DNA of 64,000 nt from Pedobacter sp. BS3 (GTDB taxonomy: Bacteria; Bacteroidota; Bacteroidia; Sphingobacteriales; Sphingobacteriaceae), in NCBI RefSeq assembly GCF_008274585.1, contig NZ_VTRT01000009.1:1-64000 (forward strand), given 5' to 3'. Under the pieces are notes generated by a model that ran no database searches, was not told where the DNA came from, and saw nothing but the letters and a program-made list of their open reading frames with translations. The position numbers and the translations under genes were made by a program. Positions 1 to 11,200 of this stretch are shown in pieces; the stretch's first letter is position 1, and each line of letters opens with the position of its first letter.

Positions 1-197
1 TAAAGTTCTGAATTTCTTTAATCACAATAGGAATGACCTACATCTTTTTTTACTTACACAAAATTCAAGACACTACCAGACAAGAAGGGTTGTAAGTTTA
101 TAGAACCCTGCATTGTGCTTGCGCCGTTACAAACACCGGGTAATGATGGTTCCGTTTTACAAACAAGACTAAATCGATGTAAATGACGAGTTTAGGT

Positions 198-1278
198 TTA
201 ATCTTTATTCAACAGGTTTTGCTCCATTTCTTCAATAGTAGGCAATGATGTTTTAAGGTTCTCCGGCAGAATATCGGTCAATTCAAACTCGCTTACACCC
301 ATTGGTTTGTTAATATCCCGCAAGGCAAATTCGGCTTCAAGGTTATTCTTATCCCTGCAAAGCAGAATCCCGATAGTTGGCTTATCCTCTTTTTCTTTCA
401 GCAGGGAATCTATTGCCGATAAATAGAAGTTGAGCTTGCCGGCATACTCCGGAATAAATTTTGTGTTTTTAAGCTCGATAACTACATAACATTTCAGCCT
501 GATGTGGTAAAAAAGCAGATCAATATAATAATCGTTCCCTGCAATTTCCAGGTGATATTGCTGGGCCGACAAACGCAAAGCCTTTACCTAATTCTAAAAG
601 GAATTTCCGGATATGATGCACTAATTGGTTTTCAATATCCCTCTCCCTGGCAGATTCAGCGAGAGAAAGGAAATCAAAAATGTACGGGTCTTTGAGCGTT
701 TGCTGTGCCAGATCAGAAAATGGTTCAGGCAAGGTAGCTTTAAAATTGGTAACAGCATTTCCCTGCCGTTTATGCAATCCGGCTTTAATTTGCAATGCCA
801 GGTTATCCCGGCTCCAGTTATTTTCAATAGTTTTCCGGATATAGAAATAAGCGTCCTGCACTGTTTTAACTTTATCAATTATCAACTTTATATGTCCCCA
901 CGGGATTTGCTTTGCCAGTTGTTCAACCTTTAAATATATTTCGTCCCCAGTTTGGGGACTAATTAAGCGACTATCCCCAGCTTGGGGACTAATTGAAAAA
1001 TAAGTATAAAACAACTTACAATATTTCAAATTAGTAACAGAGAATCCACTCATCTCTGGAAACTCATCTTTCAGATCTTTTGAAACACGTTCCAAAACCT
1101 TATCTCCCCAGTTACTCTGATTCATTTTTTCGGCAATCATTTTACCCAACTCCCAATAAAAAGTTATTAAAGCGCTGTTTACAGCAAGAGCTGCTTTAAT
1201 TTGAGCAGAACGGATTTTACTTTTTATTGCAATAATCCAATTCCTATACTCTTTATCTGCCAGGATTTCGTTGCTCAT
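198..1278 (-). pseudogene. DUF1016/YhcG-like PDDEXK nuclease gene, frameshifted
   Basis: Two overlapping minus-strand frames together encode one protein of about 359 aa. The upstream frame (520-1278) carries the N-terminal DUF1016 helical domain and ends out of frame after GKGFAFVG. The downstream frame (198-578) carries the nuclease half, with QYHLEIAGNDYYIDLLFYH and CYVVIELK. Members of this family read FVGxQYHLE without interruption. Removing one C from the CCC run (GGG on the plus strand, 563-565) would restore the reading frame. DUF1016 proteins are PDDEXK-fold nucleases of uncertain role, often found in accessory or defence regions. The insert near residue 105 is encoded by two near-identical copies of a palindromic segment (CCCCAGTTTGGGG and CCCCAGCTTGGGG, about 945-985). 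The frameshift could be real decay or a sequencing error in a homopolymer. Family call is confident; functionality is doubtful. Confidence 0.8.
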
Positions 1279-1444
1279 ATTTATTGAAACTATAACTGTG
1301 ATTTTGCAATAGACATTTGCTGTTATCTATCAAAAATAAAAGTATTTTCAGGGAACTGTATTTGAAGGCTCAAAATTTATTAGACATAACTCACTCCTAT
1401 TACATGCATCTTCCCAGTTTATTATGAAATGCTTAGGTATTTAG

Positions 1445-1452
1445 TAGTTTTG
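1445..1452 (+). promoter_or_regulatory. Bacteroidota-type -7 box upstream of the DUF2652 gene
   Basis: TAGTTTTG matches the Bacteroidota sigma-A -7 consensus TAnnTTTG. It lies 23 nt before the ATG at 1476. I do not see a convincing TTG -33 element. Confidence 0.5.
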
Positions 1453-1475
1453 CACCTTAATTATCAGGATTGTCC

Positions 1476-2099
1476 ATGCAACAACACTCAGACTTGCTGC
1501 CCACTTTTTTTTGCATTCCGGATATTACGGGGTTTACCAGGTTGATTACGACCGCAGATGTTGCGTTCAGTAACGAGGTAATTCCTTCCCTGCTGCGAAA
1601 AATGATAGATTGCAATTACCTGGATATGAATGTAGGAGAGGTTGAAGGCGATGCTGTATTTTTTTATCGTACCGGGAAGCTGCCTTCTGTTAATAGTGTC
1701 ATTAAACAATGTACTTTATTCTACCAGTGCTTTCACCGCTATATCAAAAGTATCGAACAATCTGACCCGGAGAATTATAAGGCACATCTGGCTAACGGAC
1801 AATTGGGTCTCAAAATCATTATCCATTATGGCAATATCAGCACATCAAACATTAAAGGCCGGGTAAAGCTTATCGGTGAGGATGTGATTATTGCTCATCG
1901 ATTGCTTAAAAACAGCATTATCCAAAATGAATATATCCTGTTTACAAACCACTACCTGCAACATATTAAGGAAACGGCTTTACACAAACTGATTACCTGG
2001 GATGAGCTGAAGTATGGCAGCGAAAACTTCGATTTTATTGGTGAGATTTCTTATCGATATTGTTCTCCTCCGCCGCTATCACCTGCTTCTTTACATTGA
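1476..2099 (+). CDS. DUF2652 nucleotide-cyclase-like protein
   Basis: A 207-aa soluble protein of the DUF2652 family, distantly related to class III nucleotidyl cyclase catalytic domains. The first metal-binding motif is PDITGFT (Asp16). The second is VEGDAVFFY (Asp59). A late GEDVIIAHRLL segment corresponds to the cyclase GxxVNxAARL region, but the transition-state Asn is replaced, so cyclase activity cannot be assumed. The ATG at 1476 is preferred over a TTG at 1470 because it follows the -7 box at 1445 at a normal distance. The gene converges on, and overlaps by 9 bp, the HD/Pycsar-effector-like gene. In Pycsar systems a cyclase makes cCMP or cUMP to switch on a membrane effector, so this adjacency is suggestive. 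It is not proof: DUF2652 proteins are also widespread outside defence loci. Confidence 0.7.
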   Translation: MQQHSDLLPTFFCIPDITGFTRLITTADVAFSNEVIPSLLRKMIDCNYLDMNVGEVEGDAVFFYRTGKLPSVNSVIKQCTLFYQCFHRYIKSIEQSDPENYKAHLANGQLGLKIIIHYGNISTSNIKGRVKLIGEDVIIAHRLLKNSIIQNEYILFTNHYLQHIKETALHKLITWDELKYGSENFDFIGEISYRYCSPPPLSPASLH

Positions 2100-3290
2100 G
2101 AAAATCACAATAACAATAAAGCCGACAGCACATACACTCAGTCCTATCATGAAAATGTTATACGCCCAGTTTAGCAAACGGTATTTTTTTACCAGCACTG
2201 CTCCCAAATGGTATAAGTCTACCGACATGCTGTTGTAAAGCTCTCCCTGCTGTTCCTTTAACTCATCTATCCGCCGTACAAACTCATCAAGCTGCAGTTG
2301 GGCAAAATTACCAAAAAACAGAACGCTGGCCTTCTTATTACTCACTTCGTATTTCTCATGGGCGTTTATAGTAGGTCGTGCCGATAGAATGGCAAAAATC
2401 ACCGATAACAGGCTCGTAAGCAGTAAAGCTGCCATTGGGAATACAAAACGGACACTGGAAAGTATTTCGGGCTCTGAACTGGCAAATGTATAGCCTGAGC
2501 CGAACAATGTAATAATTAAGGAGATAATAATGGTATTGATATTAATCATGATATGCGCTTTATTGTCGGCAATAGAGCTCAGATTAATGTGATAGGAATA
2601 TACCGAACGGTACAGTGTTTCTATTCCGCGTCCCAGCTTAGCCTGTTTTTCTGTACTTTTTTCGGCTTTGCTCAGGGCTTTTTCCTTATCGGCTTTTAAG
2701 CGGGCAATAACGTCGTGCTGTTTGCGGATATTGGCTTCACGCTGACTGCCGTATTTGTTTTGGGCTTCTTCTGTTTTAAAATTAACTGTCAGCAAAAAGC
2801 ATAATTGTAATTCGGCCCACTCCAGATCGGTATATTTTTTATTCAGGCAATTCTCCCACTCAATACGCAATAATTCAGCTTTTTCATTCATCTTCTTTTT
2901 GCCGATATTAATCAGATCGGCATCGTGAAGAATCTCCTGTAATGTACCATCGGGGGTGACATTAAATCGTGTAGATAAGATCAATTGCTCAATTTCGCGG
3001 ATGTCATCATCTTTATAATGTCCCGTAAGGCGATTTTTCATGATCTCCACACTCTTTTCCTCATGGCCTTCATACGTTTCGATATATCCGCTATCGTGAA
3101 ACCATGCGGCTAACAGCAATACTTCCAGGTCACGGCTGGTAAGATTATAGGCTTCGGCCAGTTCTTTACATACTTTAACGGTTTGTTCGGTGTGTTTAAA
3201 ACTGTGATATACGCATTTCTCAGGTAGTTTATCTTTAAAAAGGCCGAAAATAAACTCGGAAGTATCCTGTAGTATCGGATTATTTTTCAT
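2091..3290 (-). CDS. HD-domain protein with C-terminal Pycsar-effector-like (DUF5706/PycTM) membrane domain
   Basis: A 399-aa protein in two parts. Residues about 20-160 form an HD phosphohydrolase domain with YHSFKHT, WFHDSGY, HEEKS and LHDADL, so all the expected metal ligands are present. A charged coiled segment follows. The C-terminal half has a SIADNKAHIMININ motif leading into transmembrane helices (SLIITLFG, PMAALLLTSLLSVIFAIL and a last helix at the C-terminus), as in the DUF5706/Pycsar TM-effector family. Family members of the short form open the membrane when a cyclic pyrimidine nucleotide is sensed. The HD fusion is common in Bacteroidota and may degrade a nucleotide or gate the effector. 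It is convergent with the DUF2652 cyclase-like gene. Domain assignment is confident; a defence role is inference. Confidence 0.75.
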   Translation of the reverse strand: MKNNPILQDTSEFIFGLFKDKLPEKCVYHSFKHTEQTVKVCKELAEAYNLTSRDLEVLLLAAWFHDSGYIETYEGHEEKSVEIMKNRLTGHYKDDDIREIEQLILSTRFNVTPDGTLQEILHDADLINIGKKKMNEKAELLRIEWENCLNKKYTDLEWAELQLCFLLTVNFKTEEAQNKYGSQREANIRKQHDVIARLKADKEKALSKAEKSTEKQAKLGRGIETLYRSVYSYHINLSSIADNKAHIMININTIIISLIITLFGSGYTFASSEPEILSSVRFVFPMAALLLTSLLSVIFAILSARPTINAHEKYEVSNKKASVLFFGNFAQLQLDEFVRRIDELKEQQGELYNSMSVDLYHLGAVLVKKYRLLNWAYNIFMIGLSVCAVGFIVIVIFSM

Positions 3291-3427
3291 AAATCAGGCT
3301 GATATATCAAACCAATAAATAATAACTTGGTTATAGCTGTTACACATGCAATTTACGTATTATGAACAGATTTACTATTTTTTTGTTGGTGGCAAAACTG
3401 CAATTGAACCTGCGCCGGTGTGCTGCT

Positions 3428-4213
3428 TTACCTGCTGTAATCTTTTAACTTTTGCAAACGTATTTCTGAACGTTGTTGTTCTGAGATCCCATGTTTGTGC
3501 TCGTAAATAGTCTGTTCCCAATCGCCATACATCGGATTGGGCAATACAATATATTTTGTACCGAACCAGGTGCTGCTTTTATCGGTGCAGGCTTTTGTAT
3601 CTTTTCCCTGGCGATAAAATTCATTAGAAAAATCGCTCAGGTTGTCGCCACATAATAACAGGATGTTGTATGCTGCCGCAAGTGCCTGCCGCCGTGGTTC
3701 TTTATCAGACGTGCCATGCTTCAGCAACAAATGCCTGCCATCAGCAAACGGAAAACCAAACTGCTGTAAATTTTTCAGCGTTCCTAAAGAATCGGCAGAT
3801 TCACGGTTGGAGATATAAAACGTTTCCACCTGTCTGGATGCCGCATAGTTCAAAAAGCTCAAAGCTCCCGGGACGGTATCGGCTGCCGCCAGGTTAGTCC
3901 ATTCCGTCCAGTCTTTCTGCGAAAAGCTGATGCCTTTTTTAATTTCGTGCCCCTGGAAAGCAGAATTATCCAGCACGGTTTCATCAATATCTACTACCAC
4001 ACAATTTTTCTTTGTACTGTCTGATGCTTTTAACGCCCCATCTAATGAGATCCTGGCAAAACTATAGGCCTGAAAGCACAAAGCACGATACTCACCGGCA
4101 TGCTGCTGCCATAAAACCGCTACGCTGTAATCACGGGCCGGCGAAGCTGTTTGTGCAAATGCTCCGGCAAAAGCAAAAAGCGTTACTGCTAACCCTACAT
4201 ACTTTTTCATCAT
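3428..4213 (-). CDS. Secreted 5'-nucleotidase/acid phosphatase, lipoprotein e(P4) family
   Basis: A 261-aa HAD-superfamily acid phosphatase. It has an N-terminal signal peptide (FAFAGAFAQTAS) without an obvious lipobox cysteine, so it is probably periplasmic rather than lipidated. The catalytic motif I is VVVDIDETVLDNS, and YISNR supplies the motif II Ser/Thr region. GDNLSDF supplies the acidic motif IV. The e(P4) group dephosphorylates nucleotides such as NMN or aromatic phosphomonoesters outside the cytoplasm. The gene starts 1 nt after the stop of the phosphodiester glycosidase gene, so the two are almost certainly co-transcribed. Length is normal for the family. Confidence 0.85.
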   Translation of the reverse strand: MMKKYVGLAVTLFAFAGAFAQTASPARDYSVAVLWQQHAGEYRALCFQAYSFARISLDGALKASDSTKKNCVVVDIDETVLDNSAFQGHEIKKGISFSQKDWTEWTNLAAADTVPGALSFLNYAASRQVETFYISNRESADSLGTLKNLQQFGFPFADGRHLLLKHGTSDKEPRRQALAAAYNILLLCGDNLSDFSNEFYRQGKDTKACTDKSSTWFGTKYIVLPNPMYGDWEQTIYEHKHGISEQQRSEIRLQKLKDYSR

Positions 4214-4214
4214 G

Positions 4215-5066
4215 TTATTTCGTTGTTTTTTCCGGCGTTAACAAGATAACATTAGCAACTTTACGCTCGCCCTGATTATCCCATTTTTTATTATCCGAAG
4301 GATGATTAACCACGCCCCTTCCTTTCACCCACATGGTTGTGGAACCGCCTCCATCCAGATTAATGGCAAACGAAGCGTGCAACCAACGTGAAAGCTTCTC
4401 AAGCTCATATAAGCTCATGCCGGCAGCATGTTCATTACGCCCATCAACCGTTATCAGTAACACCTTATTTTTAGCTAAGGCAATTGCCGTACGCGGGTTT
4501 CGGTAACGGGCAAATGCGGCCGTGTCTGTCAAAACAGCGCTATCGCGATAAATCAGTAATGGCCCGGTCAGCATCACATTTTCGGCCGGAAGATTATGCT
4601 CCCAGTTGGCAGAGCCGTCCCACTTAGCCATACTCATCTTTCCATTTGAGATCAGCAGGGCAGCCTGCTGATGCCGGGCACGTTGTCCCAAGGGGTACGG
4701 CTTATTCTCATTGATAATCTGTCCGTTTACTTTAATGAAATCGGCCGAACCGCCATTCTTCACATCAAAAAATGTTCCATTTATGGCAGCCAGGGCATTG
4801 GCCGATGCCGCAAAATCACTGGTACGTCGTAATGCTTTATGCTCAAAGCCTATTGAAAACTGCTTATTCTTATTTTTTATTTCGAGAATGCTGATGAACT
4901 GGTTACTACCAAACAGGTTATTTTCAAATTGACATTGCTTTAGTTTTACACCGTGCTTAATGCGGCTGGTGTTCCACTTTGCCTGTGTAAACGCCAATGA
5001 GTCTGTCTGTGCATAAATGCTTCCTGTAACAACAGATAATAGAAAGAATAAAAGAAGCTTCTTCAT
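4215..5066 (-). CDS. Exported phosphodiester glycosidase family protein (NAGPA-like)
   Basis: A 283-aa protein with a clear signal peptide (MKKLLLFFLLSVVTGSIYAQ). Its body is typical of the NAGPA/phosphodiester glycosidase family: AINGTFFDVKNGG near residue 95, a VDGRNEHAAGMSLYEL segment, and the hallmark INLDGGGSTTMWV near residue 240. Relatives cleave N-acetylglucosamine or related sugars from phosphodiester links in cell-surface or storage polymers. The substrate here is unknown. It is first in a two-gene unit with the e(P4)-type phosphatase, so a sequential deglycosylation and dephosphorylation of a scavenged compound is possible (inference). Confidence 0.8.
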   Translation of the reverse strand: MKKLLLFFLLSVVTGSIYAQTDSLAFTQAKWNTSRIKHGVKLKQCQFENNLFGSNQFISILEIKNKNKQFSIGFEHKALRRTSDFAASANALAAINGTFFDVKNGGSADFIKVNGQIINENKPYPLGQRARHQQAALLISNGKMSMAKWDGSANWEHNLPAENVMLTGPLLIYRDSAVLTDTAAFARYRNPRTAIALAKNKVLLITVDGRNEHAAGMSLYELEKLSRWLHASFAINLDGGGSTTMWVKGRGVVNHPSDNKKWDNQGERKVANVILLTPEKTTK

Positions 5067-5074
5067 CTTAAAAA

Positions 5075-5109
5075 GTCAAAATTAAAAATTAAAAAATCAA
5101 AAGTTGAGC
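5075..5109. repeat. Heptamer-phased A-rich intergenic tract
   Basis: Five consecutive 7-mers in register start at 5075, 5082, 5089, 5096 and 5103: GTCAAAA, TTAAAAA twice, ATCAAAA, GTTGAGC. The same kind of tract occurs at 49101 and 59765. No gene is visible here. Confidence 0.5.
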
Positions 5110-5156
5110 AAAGCGACAGACCAACCATCCGGGATTAAAACCACCGCAAGTTAAAG

Positions 5157-5186
5157 CATAAATGCCAATGCTATTACGATTAAGAG
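5157..5186 (-). repeat. Degenerate terminal CRISPR repeat at the trailer end
   Basis: The last 10 bases on the plus strand (CGATTAAGAG) are identical to the array repeat. The rest is strongly diverged (TGCCAATGCTATTA). It lies exactly 36 nt before the first perfect repeat, which is the modal spacer length, so 5187-5222 is probably an ancient spacer. Decay at this end marks it as leader-distal and supports minus-strand transcription of the array. Confidence 0.65.
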
Positions 5187-5222
5187 TAACGTACAAAAGT
5201 CCTATTTCCTTTTAGGTCGAAA

Positions 5223-8200
5223 ATTTCAATTCAACTATTGTGCGATTAAGAGTTCAATTCCATGATAATGATTGTTTGAGTTGTGTTAAATTTCAATTCA
5301 ACTATTGTGCGATTAAGAGGGGGGCGGTTCTGTGATAGACGGCCTGCCTATTTAATTTCAATTCAACTATTGTGCGATTAAGAGATATGCGGGAAACCGC
5401 CGAATTTCTGGATAAACACGAATTTCAATTCAACTATTGTGCGATTAAGAGATGCCTGATATACTTCAAACACATGCACATGCAGTTATTTCAATTCAAC
5501 TATTGTGCGATTAAGAGTACGCACCATTAACAACATTGCCGATGTAAACGAAAATTTCAATTCAACTATTGTGCGATTAAGAGCTGCCTGCGTACCTGCC
5601 AGCACCTCATTATTAACGTATTTCAATTCAACTATTGTGCGATTAAGAGAAAAAATGGGATTGGGGTAATGATGGAGACCCCAAATTTCAATTCAACTAT
5701 TGTGCGATTAAGAGTAAACATTTCGCTGGTTTTGTTGTACTTTTGTAGATTTCAATTCAACTATTGTGCGATTAAGAGTTACGAAGCTGTAGACAACTCT
5801 ATGACCGCCCCCAATTTCAATTCAACTATTGTGCGATTAAGAGGGCATTTGCAGCCGGGGCCAGCCCCGAAATTGTAAATTTCAATTCAACTATTGTGCG
5901 ATTAAGAGGATAACGAGAAAAAAGAAAGTTTCCGCACATCGGTATTTCAATTCAACTATTGTGCGATTAAGAGTAAATCTTTATCATCCAGTTGTAACAC
6001 GTCCTGGGCATTTCAATTCAACTATTGTGCGATTAAGAGCGGCACGATGTGCCATTTGTGGGTAAATTCATCAATTTCAATTCAACTATTGTGCGATTAA
6101 GAGGTAGGTACAGACGTGCCCTATGCGCAGATACACAAATTTCAATTCAACTATTGTGCGATTAAGAGGTGCCTTCCAAGACATCATCAACAAATCCTGG
6201 TAATATTTCAATTCAACTATTGTGCGATTAAGAGTGCCAGATGGATGGTTATGGGCGATTATAACTGTATTTCAATTCAACTATTGTGCGATTAAGAGAA
6301 ATGATGGCATCGCCAAAGTAAAAGGCGAGGTACAATTTCAATTCAACTATTGTGCGATTAAGAGTACCATAAACGCTATTAACGAATCTACAACAATTGA
6401 ATTTCAATTCAACTATTGTGCGATTAAGAGTGAGAAAGGCGGCAACTACATTGAGATTGGAAGATTATTTCAATTCAACTATTGTGCGATTAAGAGTTAA
6501 TGTAATATTAGCAGTCCCGTCAAAACTAACTCCATTTCAATTCAACTATTGTGCGATTAAGAGTACCATAAACGCTATTAACGAATCTACAACAATTGAA
6601 TTTCAATTCAACTATTGTGCGATTAAGAGTGAGAAAGGCGGCAACTACATTGAGATTGGAAGATTATTTCAATTCAACTATTGTGCGATTAAGAGTTAAT
6701 GTAATATTAGCAGTCCCGTCAAAACTAACTCCATTTCAATTCAACTATTGTGCGATTAAGAGTACCATAAACGCTATTAACGAATCTACAACAATTGAAT
6801 TTCAATTCAACTATTGTGCGATTAAGAGTGAGAAAGGCGGCAACTACATTGAGATTGGAAGATTATTTCAATTCAACTATTGTGCGATTAAGAGTTAATG
6901 TAATATTAGCAGTCCCGTCAAAACTAACTCCATTTCAATTCAACTATTGTGCGATTAAGAGCAAACTTTTACTAATTACCGCTGCATTTTTTTCACCATT
7001 TCAATTCAACTATTGTGCGATTAAGAGCGTATAGAGCGGTTAGGCGGCTTTACTTATGCTATATTTCAATTCAACTATTGTGCGATTAAGAGATTAATTC
7101 CCTGGATGGATTGGACAAAAAACTAGCATTTCAATTCAACTATTGTGCGATTAAGAGCTGTTTACTACTATTTAGCTGCATCTGTGGTCTGGTCATTTCA
7201 ATTCAACTATTGTGCGATTAAGAGCCCATCAGAACTATCTCTTGTCGAACCTATATATTCATTTCAATTCAACTATTGTGCGATTAAGAGTTTAACAACC
7301 TCTGTTCTGTCGTCGCTGTGCTTTAATTTCAATTCAACTATTGTGCGATTAAGAGTCAAAGTTGATATACCGGCCGTCAAGCTGATGCAATTTCAATTCA
7401 ACTATTGTGCGATTAAGAGTGATTAAAAAGTCAAAAGACATACGGGCAGAGCTATTTCAATTCAACTATTGTGCGATTAAGAGTTTTGATTGAGCTTAAT
7501 TATTTCCTCATCTGTCTGCATTTCAATTCAACTATTGTGCGATTAAGAGTAACCCGATAAGGCTTGTTTTACAGGAAGAATACGAATTTCAATTCAACTA
7601 TTGTGCGATTAAGAGAATTTGGTCTTGGTCAGCTTCCTGACATACCGCTTATATTTCAATTCAACTATTGTGCGATTAAGAGTGCATGAAGCAACATATA
7701 GACTGGTATAAAAACGCATTTCAATTCAACTATTGTGCGATTAAGAGATAATCACGCAGGACTTTATCATTTAACAAGTCCATTTCAATTCAACTATTGT
7801 GCGATTAAGAGATTTATGAAGAAGGCGAAGAAGGGGCACTAAGTATATTTCAATTCAACTATTGTGCGATTAAGAGCCTGATGGCTTCGCCGGATGTAAT
7901 ACATACTTGCATTTCAATTCAACTATTGTGCGATTAAGAGTAATACCAATGAAACTACATCCGAAAATACAGGAACATTTCAATTCAACTATTGTGCGAT
8001 TAAGAGTAAACCTGTGGAGGCCGCCAACATTCCTGCAAGAATTTCAATTCAACTATTGTGCGATTAAGAGGATGGAAATAAATTGAACAACTCCGTATCA
8101 AACCTATTTCAATTCAACTATTGTGCGATTAAGAGAAGCGTAAGGAAATCATACTTCTTATTGGGAAGAAAATTTCAATTCAACTATTGTGCGATTAAGA

Positions 8201-11200
8201 GCTAAAGCCCCTCAAATAAGGGGCTTTATCGTTTTCCATTTCAATTCAACTATTGTGCGATTAAGAGCAGGGGATAAAGCTTTTAATGATTTTGGTTTCT
8301 CCCATTTCAATTCAACTATTGTGCGATTAAGAGGGCTTTCTAACCTGGGTTTATAGCCGCCTTTCTCGTATTTCAATTCAACTATTGTGCGATTAAGAGG
8401 CCATGCGGAGTATGTAGAGTGGTATGTGGTAGGCTAATTTCAATTCAACTATTGTGCGATTAAGAGTCCCGATAACTTAAATTCTAATGAAACTATACAG
8501 CATTTCAATTCAACTATTGTGCGATTAAGAGAAATCAAACCATTTATCAGGGTAGTGTTTCATACCTATTTCAATTCAACTATTGTGCGATTAAGAGCCA
8601 CAGCCGGGAATATGTATTAAACGGGTGGCATAAATTTCAATTCAACTATTGTGCGATTAAGAGTCGATTCATCCCCCCGCATCTATGGATTACAAATATT
8701 TCAATTCAACTATTGTGCGATTAAGAGTAGGCAGTCTTTTTCTGTTCCACAGAATGGAATAGTATTTCAATTCAACTATTGTGCGATTAAGAGGTTTCAT
8801 ACCTTGAACGCAGTCCATAAGGTAAACCTCATTTCAATTCAACTATTGTGCGATTAAGAGGCGTTTAAGTAAAACATTCCGTGTTTTTTTATACATTTCA
8901 ATTCAACTATTGTGCGATTAAGAGTTCACCGGTCTAAAAAGGCAGATGCTGCATGCTTATTTCAATTCAACTATTGTGCGATTAAGAGCCATGCGCTTTA
9001 TAGCTATTAAGTGTTGGTAGATTATATTTCAATTCAACTATTGTGCGATTAAGAGATAACAAAGAGTGGTTTTTGACTGGCTTTAAAGCATTTCAATTCA
9101 ACTATTGTGCGATTAAGAGATTCCCCCAGCTCAACCGACTGAATCCCGGGAGCACAATTTCAATTCAACTATTGTGCGATTAAGAGTAAGTGCAAACAAG
9201 TATCAATTAAATTTTGTCGGCTTATTTCAATTCAACTATTGTGCGATTAAGAGACGCAAGCGATGGGTTGGTTTCCTGCTCCCATTTTAATTTCAATTCA
9301 ACTATTGTGCGATTAAGAGCCGTGCCACTTGGCTTTGTACTCAATTATCACATATTTCAATTCAACTATTGTGCGATTAAGAGTACAACTTGCTATTTTC
9401 GCAGAAATAAAACAGACCCATTTCAATTCAACTATTGTGCGATTAAGAGGGCGCCAACTCCACCTACACCACCGCAATCAAAGGAATTTCAATTCAACTA
9501 TTGTGCGATTAAGAGATAATCGAACAAAAAGATTTAATCACCCTATTAAAATTTCAATTCAACTATTGTGCGATTAAGAGAGCCCTGCGTTCAGTCGTTT
9601 CTTACCCAATACCTGAATTTCAATTCAACTATTGTGCGATTAAGAGTATTGAGGGTAACCTGCAGGGAAATTCCCGCATACATTTCAATTCAACTATTGT
9701 GCGATTAAGAGTAAAGTTCAGGAATGGACAACGGAAATACGAAAAGAATTTCAATTCAACTATTGTGCGATTAAGAGTCCGAAAAGGATTGTTGCTAACA
9801 TTTCAATTTTAGCATTTCAATTCAACTATTGTGCGATTAAGAGATGGTAGTGCAAGGGTATTTCAATATGCAAGAGGAAAATTTCAATTCAACTATTGTG
9901 CGATTAAGAGCCACTGCTACACCCCGCATTGCAATTAAAGGCCGATTTCAATTCAACTATTGTGCGATTAAGAGTAGAGAATGGCTGACCAGTACAAGAG
10001 CTGATAACAAATTTCAATTCAACTATTGTGCGATTAAGAGCTTCAATCGCTCCTTTATATCATCTTTATCTTCCAATTTCAATTCAACTATTGTGCGATT
10101 AAGAGATAAATACCTGTGCCAAACCTGTACGGTAGAACTCGATTTCAATTCAACTATTGTGCGATTAAGAGTACATCAGCCTGTCTAATATCCATAAGCC
10201 AGTTGAATTTCAATTCAACTATTGTGCGATTAAGAGCGTATATCGGTATGTTTGATGCTTCACGGTAAGTTATTTCAATTCAACTATTGTGCGATTAAGA
10301 GAAAACGCACTTAGGTTAACCAGAGATGTGACAAAATTTCAATTCAACTATTGTGCGATTAAGAGTATGAGGTGAAGTTATCTGCAAATCACCCTAAATA
10401 ATTTCAATTCAACTATTGTGCGATTAAGAGCTCATATCGGTTATGCGTTAATGGCGGGGAATGTTTGATTTCAATTCAACTATTGTGCGATTAAGAGAAA
10501 GCCACAAAACGCAATTAAAAACTATTTCAACAAATTTCAATTCAACTATTGTGCGATTAAGAGCCATTTACGCCAACAGACAGATAAAGTCTTTCATATT
10601 TCAATTCAACTATTGTGCGATTAAGAGTAACAACAACGATACACAGCAAGTATATAAAATAGTTAATTTCAATTCAACTATTGTGCGATTAAGAGCAAAA
10701 TGTTCAAACATTTTAGCGACTTTGTCAAAATTTCAATTCAACTATTGTGCGATTAAGAGTGGCAATCAAACATACCTGGCACGCATTGATGCGCATTTCA
10801 ATTCAACTATTGTGCGATTAAGAGCTCATTTACCTGAACCGGAAGAAAACGACTATAACTAATTTCAATTCAACTATTGTGCGATTAAGAGTATGACCGA
10901 ACATATTTGTCCTAAATGTGGTAACAAATTTCAATTCAACTATTGTGCGATTAAGAGTAAAGAGCTTTTAAAAGCTACTAAATGATAAGTCTATTTCAAT
11001 TCAACTATTGTGCGATTAAGAGACAAGGCAGATAAAAAAAGAATTGGGATTGCCATTCCCATTTCAATTCAACTATTGTGCGATTAAGAGTGATGCATTT
11101 ACGAAGTTCATCCAGCAGGCATATAAATTTCAATTCAACTATTGTGCGATTAAGAGATGTATATGGTATAATCATAATCAGGCAGATATTTAATTTCAAT

